64,000 bases of DNA from Olleya sp. Hel_I_94 (GTDB lineage: Bacteria > Bacteroidota > Bacteroidia > Flavobacteriales > Flavobacteriaceae), in assembly GCF_007827365.1 (NCBI RefSeq), contig NZ_VISI01000002.1, forward strand, positions 501,001-565,000, written 5' to 3'. Position numbers and translations under genes: made by a program. Within the stretch, counting starts at the first letter, position 1. Each line of letters begins with the position of its first letter. The notes under the pieces were generated by a model, which did not search any database, was not told the origin of the DNA, and worked only from the letters and a program-made list of their open reading frames with translations. Below are positions 1 through 7,779 of the stretch, piece after piece.

Positions 1-283
1 CACCACCAACTGCTAGTAAATACGTAATGTCTTGATCTTTAATAACTTTTAAAGCGTCCATTAATGTTGCGTATTCTGGATTTGCAGGAATACCTCCAAA
101 CTCAGTAACATTAACATCTGCTAAAGCGGTTTTTACTTGATCGTAAATTCCGTTTTTCTTAATACTTCCTCCACCATAAAGTAATAATACTTTTGCATCT
201 GCAGGAATTTCATTTTTTAATTGTTCTATTGTATCCTTTCCAAAAATAATTTTGGTTGGGTTTTTAAATTCAAAATTGTTCAT
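1..283 (-). CDS. Iron-containing alcohol dehydrogenase, N-terminal part (runs off left edge)
   Basis: The minus strand reads from an ATG at 281-283 to the window edge without a stop, giving about 94 residues that begin MNNFEFKNPTKIIFGKDTIE. This opening, followed by VLLLYGGGSIKKNG and a later LLAVGGG, is the start of the group III (iron-dependent, YqhD/BDH-like) alcohol dehydrogenase family, which reduces aldehydes with NAD(P)H. The glycine-rich GGGS segments are the expected dinucleotide-binding loops. The metal ligands lie outside the window. It is the last visible gene of the TetR-led redox operon, 19 bases after the MDR reductase, so aldehyde or electrophile detoxification is the likely role. 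Confidence 0.8.
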   Translation of the reverse strand, partial: MNNFEFKNPTKIIFGKDTIEQLKNEIPADAKVLLLYGGGSIKKNGIYDQVKTALADVNVTEFGGIPANPEYATLMDALKVIKDQDITYLLAVGG

Positions 284-302
284 CTTCTTTTTCTTTTGGT
301 TA

Positions 303-1313
303 TTATATTTTTACTATCATTTTTCCTTTGTTTTTACCTTCAAATAAATCGATAAAAGCTTGAGGAATATTATCGAAACCATCAACGATAGTTTCGGTAT
401 AGGTTAATTTGTTTTCAGATAACCAACCTGATAATCTTTGAATGGCTTCTGGGAACTTTTCGGCATAATTACTTACTATAAAACCTTGCATTAACGCACT
501 GTTTTTAACTAAAAACGGTTGTACGCTTAATCCTGTAGGCAATTCAGTATTATTATATACCGAAATGGCACCACAAATAATGATTCTCGCGAATTGATTA
601 ATACTAAACATTACAGCATCCGAAATTGGTCCTCCAACATTATCAAAATACACATCAACTCCGTTTGGCGCAGCTTCTGCAATTGCAGATTTCATGTCTT
701 TTGTGGTGTTGTAATTGATACCTTCATCAAAACCGAATTTACTTTTTAGCATATCGATTTTTTCATCTGTACCAGCAATTCCAATAACGCGTAAGCCTAA
801 TATTTTAGCTATTTGTCCAACAACACTACCAACAGCACCTGCAGCTCCTGAGACTACTATGGTTTCGCCTGCTTTAGGCTTTCCTATTTCGGTTAATCCT
901 AAATAAGCAGTTAAACCTGTCATACCTAAAATACCTAAATAGGTACTTATTAAAGGTGCTTTTTCCGGATCTACTTTATTTAAACCTTCACCATTAGACA
1001 CTTGTTGTGTTGACCAATTTAGCATGCCAGAAACATAATCTCCAACTTGGAATTTATCGTTTTTAGATTCTAAAACTTTGGCAACAACACCAGAATGTAC
1101 AGGCTCATTTAATTTAAAAGGTGGCACGTAAGATTTTGCATCATTCATTCGTCCTCTTAAATAAGGATCTACCGAAACATACGCTACTTCTAATAAAATC
1201 TCACCATCAGCTATGGTTAATGTTTTATATTCTTCTACAAATTCAAAATTAGAAAGTGTAGGTTGTCCTTCAGGTCTGCTTTTTAATACTATCGTTTTCA
1301 TATTCATTTTCAT
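303..1313 (-). CDS. NADP-dependent MDR oxidoreductase (zinc-free, CurA/PTGR/YncB-like)
   Basis: A 336-residue medium-chain reductase. The GAAGAVGS nucleotide-binding motif lies at about residues 156-163, followed by the typical KILGLRVIGIAGTDEK stretch. The N-terminal half has the YLRGRMND motif of the leukotriene B4 dehydrogenase/curcumin reductase branch and lacks the cysteine ligands of zinc alcohol dehydrogenases. Members reduce alpha,beta-unsaturated carbonyl compounds with NADPH in the cytoplasm. Three in-frame ATGs (codons 1, 3 and 5) are possible starts. It sits 12 bases after the nitroreductase and before the iron alcohol dehydrogenase, in one minus-strand operon. The exact substrate cannot be read from sequence. 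Confidence 0.88.
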   Translation of the reverse strand: MKMNMKTIVLKSRPEGQPTLSNFEFVEEYKTLTIADGEILLEVAYVSVDPYLRGRMNDAKSYVPPFKLNEPVHSGVVAKVLESKNDKFQVGDYVSGMLNWSTQQVSNGEGLNKVDPEKAPLISTYLGILGMTGLTAYLGLTEIGKPKAGETIVVSGAAGAVGSVVGQIAKILGLRVIGIAGTDEKIDMLKSKFGFDEGINYNTTKDMKSAIAEAAPNGVDVYFDNVGGPISDAVMFSINQFARIIICGAISVYNNTELPTGLSVQPFLVKNSALMQGFIVSNYAEKFPEAIQRLSGWLSENKLTYTETIVDGFDNIPQAFIDLFEGKNKGKMIVKI

Positions 1314-1325
1314 TTAAGTTTTATA

Positions 1326-1958
1326 CTATTCAATAACGGTTACAATCTCATCCATAGGTCTTCTAACCTTAACAAGATTTACTAACCAATCTTCATCTTC
1401 TTTTCTGTAACCAATTGGTAATAATACAGCACTACGTAATCCTTTTTCGCGTAATCCTAAAATTTTGTCTACAGCATCTGGCTCAAAACCTTCTAAAGGC
1501 GTTGCGTCTACACCTTCAAAAGCTGCAGCAGTTAAAGCCTCTGTAAAAGCTATGTAAGCTTGTTTTGATGCGTGAATAAAGTTTTCTTCTGGATCTTTTT
1601 GAGGATACATACCTAATAACATTTGTCGGTAATTTTCCCAACCTTCGTTTTTAAAACCACGAATGTCATTAGTTAAATCAAACATATAATTAATACGCTC
1701 TGGCGTATAATGGTCCCAAGCAGCAAAAACTAACAGGTGAGAACAGTCTGTAATTACAGATTGATTCCAAGCTATTGGTTTAATTTGCTCTTTAATATCT
1801 TGGTTTTTTACCACAAATATTTCAAAAGGTTGCAATCCTGAAGATGTGGGAGCCAAGCGTGCAGCCTCTAAAATACGCTCTATTTTATCTTCTGCTACTT
1901 TTTCACCATTCATGGCTTTAGCTGCGTATCTCCAATTTAATTTATCTAATAATTCCAT
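1326..1958 (-). CDS. NAD(P)H-dependent oxidoreductase, nitroreductase family
   Basis: A 210-residue FMN-dependent nitroreductase-fold protein when begun at the ATG at 1956-1958 (MELLDKLNWRYAAKAMNG). An upstream in-frame start at 2006 would overlap the preceding gene by about 30 bases and adds a low-quality N-terminus, so I prefer the shorter form. The RY(A)AK motif near residue 10, RLAPTSSGLQPFEIFVV near 45 and a C-terminal PIGYRKEDED segment are characteristic. The family transfers electrons from NAD(P)H to quinones, nitro compounds or flavin. It is the third gene of the TetR-led operon. A truncated relative survives at 10144. Confidence 0.88.
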   Translation of the reverse strand: MELLDKLNWRYAAKAMNGEKVAEDKIERILEAARLAPTSSGLQPFEIFVVKNQDIKEQIKPIAWNQSVITDCSHLLVFAAWDHYTPERINYMFDLTNDIRGFKNEGWENYRQMLLGMYPQKDPEENFIHASKQAYIAFTEALTAAAFEGVDATPLEGFEPDAVDKILGLREKGLRSAVLLPIGYRKEDEDWLVNLVKVRRPMDEIVTVIE

Positions 1959-1974
1959 ATATTTAATGTTTGTT

Positions 1975-2640
1975 TTAGTTGTTTTTAGTAATGCGTTGAA
2001 TGGCATCTGATGCTATTATAGTATTAGCATGATTGGTGCTATTAGCTAGATTTAACATAGCTTGAGCAATAGTTTCTGGTTCAATAATTTTATATTTTTT
2101 TAAGGAACCTATAAATAGCGGTTTTAATGCTTCAAAAATTGAGATTCCTATTTTTTCAAGCGTACGTCTTTCTTCACGTTGGCCTCCAATTAATGAAGGT
2201 CTTAAAATAAAGGTTCGGTTGATGTCTTGATTTAGGACATCTTGCTCCATCTCGCCTTTAGTTTTATTGTAAAATATGTTGCTTTTTGCATTGGCACCCA
2301 TTGCAGATATAACTACAAATGTATCTATGCCATTAGCTTTAGCGAGCTTTGCAGCAGAAACCGGAATCCCGTAATCTATTTTTTTGTAAAGTGATTTATC
2401 TGGTGTTTTACTTTTAGTTGTACCAATGCAACAAAACACTTGATGTGCGGTAAAATCGTCTTTAAAATCTTCTAGTTTTAATAGATCTCCAATGTATTGA
2501 GTTACCTTACTAGGTAAGCCTTCTATTTTAGATCGTGAAAACAATTTTATGCTGGAGTAATCTTTGTCTTCAATTAATTTTTGAAGTAAAAGACCTCCAG
2601 TTAAACCTGTAGCACCTAATATAATTGCTGTTTTTTTCAT
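1975..2640 (-). CDS. NAD(P)H-binding protein, atypical SDR (HTATIP2-like)
   Basis: A 221-residue Rossmann-fold protein. The N-terminal ILGATGLTGGLLLQKL contains the GxxGxxG dinucleotide motif of atypical short-chain dehydrogenases. CCIGTTKSKTPDK and FVVISAMGANAKSNIFYNKTKGEME carry the S...YxxxK-like residues of this group, and FILRPSLIGGQREERR is a conserved block of the YbjT/HTATIP2-like proteins. The gene starts two bases after the stop of the TetR gene upstream and is followed closely by the nitroreductase, so co-transcription is expected. It likely binds NADPH; the substrate is unknown, and oxidoreductase or redox-sensor roles are both possible. Confidence 0.8.
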   Translation of the reverse strand: MKKTAIILGATGLTGGLLLQKLIEDKDYSSIKLFSRSKIEGLPSKVTQYIGDLLKLEDFKDDFTAHQVFCCIGTTKSKTPDKSLYKKIDYGIPVSAAKLAKANGIDTFVVISAMGANAKSNIFYNKTKGEMEQDVLNQDINRTFILRPSLIGGQREERRTLEKIGISIFEALKPLFIGSLKKYKIIEPETIAQAMLNLANSTNHANTIIASDAIQRITKNN

Positions 2641-2641
2641 T

Positions 2642-3226
2642 TTAATTACAAACTTTTATGCTGTTCCAAGCAGATTGATAGGCTTCTTCTAAATGGGCTT
2701 TATCTAATTGAAAAACACCACGTTTTTGTGTAATCATTAAAAACGATAATGGATTTATAGCATAGGCGTACAGTAAATAATCAGATAAAGGTTTTATAAT
2801 ACCTTCTTGTCTTCCGCGTTCCCATAGGTCCAGCAGTGGTTGCAAGTGTTTTATACCTTCTTGTCTGCTTATCTCGTCAATCATTGGTGTGTTATCACAT
2901 TGTGCCAAAAACATAGCGTTTTCACTTTCTTTTAATTTAAAATCTGCAATACGGTTCCAGATTAGTTTAAAGCCAGCTTCAATAGGCATATCTTTTTTAT
3001 AAGTCTCAAAAGCATATTTTGTGTAGTCTGCTTTAACTTCGACGTAAGTCTTATTTACTAAATCTTGTTTATTTTCAAAATACAAATAGATTGTAGCAGG
3101 TGAGACGTTAGCCATTTTTGCTATTTTACTCATTGGTGTCGCATGAAAACCATTGTTGTTAACCAACTCGATTGTCGCCTTTACCAATGCGTTACGTTTA
3201 TCTATACTTTTTTGAAGTTTTGCCAT
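2642..3226 (-). CDS. TetR/AcrR family transcriptional regulator
   Basis: A 194-residue protein. Residues 1-55 form the TetR helix-turn-helix: the stretch RNALVKATIELVNNNGFHAT leads into MSKIAKMANVSPATIYLYFENKQDLV. The C-terminal part is a divergent ligand-binding domain. It is the first gene of a minus-strand operon of four redox enzymes and overlaps their transcription unit by tight spacing, so it most likely represses its own operon until an electrophile or quinone-like ligand binds. A palindrome between the promoter elements upstream supports autoregulation. Confidence 0.9.
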   Translation of the reverse strand: MAKLQKSIDKRNALVKATIELVNNNGFHATPMSKIAKMANVSPATIYLYFENKQDLVNKTYVEVKADYTKYAFETYKKDMPIEAGFKLIWNRIADFKLKESENAMFLAQCDNTPMIDEISRQEGIKHLQPLLDLWERGRQEGIIKPLSDYLLYAYAINPLSFLMITQKRGVFQLDKAHLEEAYQSAWNSIKVCN

Positions 3227-3245
3227 TTTTGTTCTAATTCTGATG

Positions 3246-3274
3246 CAAAGATATACAAAAATGAATGTTCATTC
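3246..3274 (-). promoter_or_regulatory. Promoter and TetR-type operator of the redox operon
   Basis: On the minus strand TATCTTTG (plus 3246-3253) matches the Bacteroidota -7 element TANNTTTG, placing the start of transcription about 13 bases before the TetR ATG. In the spacer just upstream lies the palindrome AATGAATGTTCATT (3260-3273; arms AATGAA/TTCATT). A palindrome between the -33 and -7 regions of a TetR gene is the usual site of autorepression. No good -33 TTG was seen at the optimal distance. Confidence 0.6.
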
Positions 3275-3343
3275 TTTTTTTTAACAAAGATTTAATTTAT
3301 GATGATTTTATTACAAAACCATAAGATTAAATCATAGTGAACA

Positions 3344-4645
3344 CTAGCGTAAACGTAAAGGCTTAAAGCTAATATAAATGATAGTGTAAATGAACAATAG
3401 TGCTAAATACCATGTGTTTACAACTAAATCTAGATAATCAATTTTACCATTTGCAAAACTTAGTATCATTAAGACTTGTGCACCATAAGGTAAGATTCCT
3501 TGAATAATACATGCAAAAACATCTAAAATAGAAGCTGTTTTTTTGTTGTCCAACTGATATTGATCGTTGATTGTTTTTGCGATTGGACCAGCTATTATAA
3601 TAGAAACTGTATTATTAGCAATTGCCATATTAATTGTACCCACCAATGCTGCGATACCTAGTTGTGCAGAGCGTTTACTTTGAATTAAATTTTTAATTTT
3701 ACTAAGAATATAGTTTATCCCTCCATTTTTTTCCACTAAAGCAGCTAATCCACCTGTTAATAGAGATAACAAAAAGATTTCAGTCATACTGGTGAAACCG
3801 TTGTATGCGATTTTAGTAGACTCTATTAATGTGAAATCTCCATAAATAATTCCTAAAAGTCCACCAGCAATAACGCCTAATAGCAATGTTACAAATACAT
3901 TTATACCAATAACAGATAGTAGGATAACCAATAGATAAGGCGTGATTTTTATAATGGAGTAGGTGTAGGTTACAGCATCTGTCGGCACAGCTTTTAATCC
4001 AAAACCTTGTATAATTAAAATACCTATAGTGATTAAAGCCGCAGGCAAAGCGATTTTAATATTTTGCTTAAATTTGTCACTCATTTTACAGCCTAATGAC
4101 TGTGTTGCTGCAATAGTTGTGTCTGATATTACGGAAAGATTATCTCCAAACATACTACCACCTAGTAATGCACCACATAATATCCCTAAATCTACATTGC
4201 TTTTATCTGCAAAACCAATAACAATTGGAGCTAATGCAACTATTGCACCAACAGATGTACCTGTAGATACAGATAAAAAACCTGCTATTATAAACACGCC
4301 AAAATAGATGTATTGTATAGCAATATAATCCAGTCCAAGATTTACAATAGCGTCTACACTTCCAGTAGCCTTGGTTATAGTTGCAAATGCACCAGCCAAT
4401 AAATAGATTAGGCACATGGTTAATATTTTATCATCACCACAACCTTTAAGCAGCGTATTTATTTTAGAGGTTATGGATTGTTTAAACATTAAAAATGCCA
4501 CAATTATACCGACTATAACAGCAATTGGAGCTGGTAATGCGTAAAAATCGTTTTGATAAATTCCAACACCTAAAAACGTAAATACAAATACGAATAATGG
4601 TATTAATGCTGAAAATTTTGGAGTAATTGTTTTTGAATTTGCCAT
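3344..4645 (-). CDS. NhaC-family transporter, probable methionine transporter (MetT-like)
   Basis: A 433-residue integral membrane protein with about ten to eleven hydrophobic segments. Sequence blocks such as AGAFATITKATGSVDAIVNL, GALLGGSMFGDNLSVISDTTIAATQSLGCKMSDKF and IANNTVSIIIAGPIAKTI identify the NhaC Na+/H+ antiporter superfamily. Its leader carries an S-box-like element and a start-site hairpin. NhaC-family proteins under S-box control have been proposed in comparative genomics to be methionine transporters (MetT), so I infer Na+-coupled methionine uptake rather than pH homeostasis. It stands alone, with the TetR operon downstream on the same strand. The family call is firm; the substrate is inferred from the leader. 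Confidence 0.85.
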   Translation of the reverse strand: MANSKTITPKFSALIPLFVFVFTFLGVGIYQNDFYALPAPIAVIVGIIVAFLMFKQSITSKINTLLKGCGDDKILTMCLIYLLAGAFATITKATGSVDAIVNLGLDYIAIQYIYFGVFIIAGFLSVSTGTSVGAIVALAPIVIGFADKSNVDLGILCGALLGGSMFGDNLSVISDTTIAATQSLGCKMSDKFKQNIKIALPAALITIGILIIQGFGLKAVPTDAVTYTYSIIKITPYLLVILLSVIGINVFVTLLLGVIAGGLLGIIYGDFTLIESTKIAYNGFTSMTEIFLLSLLTGGLAALVEKNGGINYILSKIKNLIQSKRSAQLGIAALVGTINMAIANNTVSIIIAGPIAKTINDQYQLDNKKTASILDVFACIIQGILPYGAQVLMILSFANGKIDYLDLVVNTWYLALLFIYTIIYISFKPLRLR

Positions 4646-4646
4646 G

Positions 4647-4671
4647 TTTCCTTTTCATTTTTAAAAGGAAA
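4647..4671 (-). promoter_or_regulatory. Hairpin abutting the start codon of the NhaC/MetT-like gene
   Basis: Perfect 9-bp inverted repeat TTTCCTTTT (4647-4655) and AAAAGGAAA (4663-4671) with a 7-base loop. In the mRNA it ends one base before the AUG (4645). It would sequester the purine-rich AAAAGGAAA stretch directly before the start. With the upstream S-box-like aptamer, this looks like the expression platform of a translational switch. It has no U-tract, so a terminator is unlikely. Confidence 0.55.
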
Positions 4672-4720
4672 TAGCAGCAAATAAAAGACATATGATTTAA
4701 CATTTGTTCCAATTACTTGG

Positions 4721-4786
4721 CTTATCTATTTAGCACCTTGCTTGTTATTGCAGGTTGCTATCTCCTTTTATTGAGATTCTTGATAA
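4721..4786 (-). ncRNA. Compact S-box (SAM-I-like) riboswitch aptamer
   Basis: In mRNA sense the leader reads TTATCAAGA ... ATAGCAACC ... AAGGTGCTAAAT ... GATAAG. These are the hallmark S-box segments in the right order: P1 5' strand with the kink after UAUCAAGA, the GCAACC of P3, AAGGUGCUAAAU after P3, and the closing GAUAA of P1 (TTATC/GATAA). A short P2 (ATCTC/GAGAT) is present. The usual P4 stem and the long P2 with its pseudoknot are missing, so this is either a minimal variant or a degenerate relative. Known S-boxes bind S-adenosylmethionine and repress methionine genes. The position between a -7 element and an NhaC-family gene fits. Confidence 0.62.
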
Positions 4787-4800
4787 TTTATTTAAGTCGG

Positions 4801-4808
4801 CAAATGTA
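4801..4808 (-). promoter_or_regulatory. Promoter -7 element of the NhaC/MetT-like transcript
   Basis: Minus-strand TACATTTG (plus CAAATGTA) matches TANNTTTG. Transcription would begin near 4794, about eight bases before the S-box-like aptamer, exactly where a riboswitch leader should start. A TTG on the minus strand (plus CAA 4825-4827) lies 16 bases upstream, slightly closer than the usual 19. Confidence 0.5.
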
Positions 4809-4975
4809 TAGCATAAAGCCATACCAAAATATTAAAATACGTTAAAATTTGTAAAAATATAAACGATAAATTATGTTGAATACCTGATTAAAAACTACTG
4901 TTTTTACACGTCCGATTATATGAAGTGATTAGTTAAATAGAATTACATAATAGTTTTAAAAACAGACTTTTGCAA

Positions 4976-5623
4976 TTAGAAATATTTACTAGAGATGTCA
5001 TTGTCTTTGACAAGTTTAGTTTTCAAAATAAAGGTCATAAAAAGATAAAGCGACAAATAATGACAAAACAATATTAAAAAGGTGAAAATTTCGTTATACA
5101 GAAAATATTCATTGATTGGAGATAAGCCAAGGTTGAAAATTGTGGCAACACCTGAGGCTAACAAAATAGTACCAGTAGCGTAATTATCACTAATATATAT
5201 CATAGCAAAAGTGATCGCATAAATAAATAAGCACAACGCACAAATAAACATGAATGTTATGTTATAATTCGGTATTTGATCAATCAATAAATCTACCACT
5301 GCATAAATAACATATCCAACTAAAAAAACGCCAAGTATAACAGATAATGATAGAAAAGATTTTAATTTACTTTTTATTAAATACTTTTTTAAAATCAAGG
5401 TAAAAAGTATAAGGTATCCTGAAGTTAATAAGCTTATAGCATTAAAATATTTATTATAATCGTAAAAACTTATAATATTAAGAATAAGAAAAGCTAATAA
5501 AGCTAGTAGAAATTTAGGATCGGCTTTCTTTTTAGTAATACTTAAATATTTAAAAATTAATATTAGAATAACTATAGGAGAGATATAAATTAAATCTTTT
5601 CTAGACGTAAGTGAGACACTCAT
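4976..5623 (-). CDS. Unknown multi-pass membrane protein (5' end probably frameshifted)
   Basis: I do not recognise this family with certainty. It is about 215 residues from the ATG at 5621-5623 and is almost entirely hydrophobic, with about seven predicted membrane helices and a charged C-terminal tail (TKLVKDNDISSKYF). The layout recalls the YhhN-like family of eight-helix proteins. The frame remains open upstream of the ATG through a hydrophobic stretch (FFFIAVIAALIMSV) back to a run of eight A (plus 5648-5655). Adding one base to that run would join the ORF to an ATG at 5688 and supply a missing first helix with a lysine-containing N-terminus. No conserved neighbour hints at function. Confidence 0.6.
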   Translation of the reverse strand: MSVSLTSRKDLIYISPIVILILIFKYLSITKKKADPKFLLALLAFLILNIISFYDYNKYFNAISLLTSGYLILFTLILKKYLIKSKLKSFLSLSVILGVFLVGYVIYAVVDLLIDQIPNYNITFMFICALCLFIYAITFAMIYISDNYATGTILLASGVATIFNLGLSPINEYFLYNEIFTFLILFCHYLSLYLFMTFILKTKLVKDNDISSKYF

Positions 5624-5870
5624 AATCAATGCTGCTATTACAGCAATAAAAAAAAGGATGTCAAAAAAGAAGATTTAATTTTAAACATTACAAAATGTAA
5701 TAGATTACATTCAAATATAATTAAATGATTATCAACATATACCTGTTTTGTTAATTTATAATCAGTCTAAAACTAAATAAATTTAAAGTTTAATATATAT
5801 TTTAGATAAAATTTGATTTAAACAGCTTTAATTTGGCATCTTATTCTTTTATAATTTATAGGAAGAACTT

Positions 5871-6626
5871 ATGATGACGAACAAAATGATTGGTATAGTT
5901 GGTGGTGTAGGTAGTTACGCTGGTATTGACTTAATTAAAAAGGTATACGATTTAACAGAAGCAACGTCGGATCAAGACCATTTACCAGTTTCAATGCTCT
6001 CTGTACCTCATAAAATTATTGACAGAACTAAATATCTTTTAGGTGAAACTGAAATAAATCCTGGTATTGCTATAGCAGAAATTATATCGTCTTTAATCGC
6101 TAGTGGATCGTCTATTATTGCTATTCCGTGTAATACAGCACACGCTAAACCGATTTTAAGCTTGATTGAAAAAAGTATACCAGAATCTTGTGTTTTAGTT
6201 AATTTAATTGAAGAAGTTGGACTCTATATTTCTACAAAACATCCAGAAATCACTAAAGTTGGTGTTTTAGGAACTACAGGAACTATTTTAGCAAAAGTCT
6301 ATCCTGAAGTTCTAGCAAAATACAATATCGAAGTTATTCAACCTTCCGAAGATATTCAGGATTTATTTGTACATCCTTCCATATACGATACATCTTACGG
6401 AATTAAAGCATTTTCAAATCCGGTAAACGAAAAGGCGAAAGAAAACCTGAGTATGGCAGCGACCTATTTGTCTAGAAAAGGCGTACAAGCTGTTATTTTA
6501 GGGTGTACCGAAATTCCGTTAGCAATCCAATACCAAAAAATTGAAGACAGCTTAATTATTGATGCTACAACCGTTTTGGCTGCTGCTTTAATACGCGAAT
6601 CTAAAAAAATGGAATTAATAGCTTAA
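5871..6626 (+). CDS. Aspartate/glutamate racemase family protein
   Basis: A 251-residue protein with both catalytic cysteines of the family: PCNTAHA (Cys87) and LGCTEIPLA (Cys212). The N-terminal IGIVGGVGSYAG is the usual glycine-rich opening of the amino-acid racemase superfamily. These enzymes invert the alpha-carbon of aspartate, glutamate or related amino acids without a cofactor, in the cytoplasm. Two adjacent ATGs (codons 1 and 2) could serve as start. It converges with an AraC regulator whose stop is only eight bases away. The C-terminal third of a second racemase persists in the remnant at 10144, so the area may once have held a larger racemase cluster. Confidence 0.88.
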   Translation: MMTNKMIGIVGGVGSYAGIDLIKKVYDLTEATSDQDHLPVSMLSVPHKIIDRTKYLLGETEINPGIAIAEIISSLIASGSSIIAIPCNTAHAKPILSLIEKSIPESCVLVNLIEEVGLYISTKHPEITKVGVLGTTGTILAKVYPEVLAKYNIEVIQPSEDIQDLFVHPSIYDTSYGIKAFSNPVNEKAKENLSMAATYLSRKGVQAVILGCTEIPLAIQYQKIEDSLIIDATTVLAAALIRESKKMELIA

Positions 6627-6633
6627 TTACTCG

Positions 6634-7530
6634 TTAAGCTCTAATAGTTGGTGCACAACTTCCACGTTTTAACAACATATACTCTCCATTATTTTTAAAT
6701 TCTCGTATAGAAGTTCCTGCATAACGCTTAAACGTTTTAGATAAATGACTTACGTCTGTAAAACCAAGCTCGTCTGCAATTTGTGTTAATGTAAAATCGG
6801 AATTTAGCAATCGAATTTCTACAAGTTTCAGCTTCGCTTTAATAATATATTCTCGAAGAGACATATTTACTTGTTTCTTAAAATATTCACTTACATAAGT
6901 CGCAGACATCATAAAGACATCGGATAGATTTTCGACTTTAAGTAGCTCTGTTTTAGCAATATTTTCATTAATATAAGTCAACATTTTTGTAATTCTATCA
7001 TCCGAATTATTTTTTGGAACTTCAAAATAACTTCCTTTTTTAATATTTCGAATTAACAACTCTAAAACACTCGTCATTAAACTAGTTACTAGGTTAACAG
7101 ATTCTTCGCCATAATTTCTAGATTCTTGTAAAATCATAGTTACTAGGCTGTTTAAATGGTCTCTATCCATTTCATTCTTAATAATATCTCCTGGTAATTG
7201 GTTATAATTAGAGAGTATATAAGCAGCTTCTTTAAACCATTCGTTTCTATCAATTGTAATCCTATTTACATTCTTAAAAAACGAATCTGTAAATTTTAAA
7301 AACACAAAACGCGTCGGTTTTTCAATAGTAAAAGAGTGACATTTTAATGGTGGTAGCAAAAACATGCTATTTTTAGTATAAGTGTAATCGTTGTAATTTA
7401 TACATTGTGTACCTTCACCTTCTTTAATTAAAACCAATTCAAAAAAGTTGTTTTTAACAGGACGCTGTTTCCATTCTGTTAATTCTATTTCTTGTATTTC
7501 AAAAGGTTTATATGCTTCTAATACTTGCAT
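6634..7530 (-). CDS. AraC family transcriptional regulator
   Basis: A 298-residue protein with an N-terminal cupin-like sensor domain (NSMFLLPPLKCHSFTIEKPTRFVFLKF near residue 55) and a C-terminal AraC double helix-turn-helix (residues about 190-285). The latter includes MSATYVSEYFKKQVNMSLREYI and LTQIADELGFTDVSHLSKTFKRYAGTSIREF. It likely senses a small molecule through the cupin part. It reads away from the BCCT transporter gene, separated by 249 bases, so that transporter is the obvious target. A -7 element (minus TAAATTTG, plus 7560-7567) precedes it. Confidence 0.9.
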   Translation of the reverse strand: MQVLEAYKPFEIQEIELTEWKQRPVKNNFFELVLIKEGEGTQCINYNDYTYTKNSMFLLPPLKCHSFTIEKPTRFVFLKFTDSFFKNVNRITIDRNEWFKEAAYILSNYNQLPGDIIKNEMDRDHLNSLVTMILQESRNYGEESVNLVTSLMTSVLELLIRNIKKGSYFEVPKNNSDDRITKMLTYINENIAKTELLKVENLSDVFMMSATYVSEYFKKQVNMSLREYIIKAKLKLVEIRLLNSDFTLTQIADELGFTDVSHLSKTFKRYAGTSIREFKNNGEYMLLKRGSCAPTIRA

Positions 7531-7779
7531 TATCTCGTGTTTTATTTAAAATATTCAAACAAATTTATATAAAAAAGAAATAACAACCTGATTTTTCATA
7601 CTCATAACCTTTATTTATACATTAATATCCAATTAAGATACATTAAAAGGGTTTGTTTGACTAGTTTATTTTAAGTGAAATGACAGAAACGGTAAATTAG
7701 AAAACCATACAGTTATATATTAATTAATAGGGATTAGGATTTAAATTCTAATCACTATTTTTACATAAACACATCCAAT

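Noticed and set aside
1958..2006. Upstream start of the nitroreductase (residue 1 at 2006)
   Set aside because: It overlaps the end of the preceding gene and adds 16 residues with no similarity to the family; the ATG at 1958 begins the conserved N-terminus.
4029..4715. Overlapping frames opposite or within the NhaC-family gene
   Set aside because: Shadow translations of a conserved membrane-protein gene, with skewed composition and no family match.
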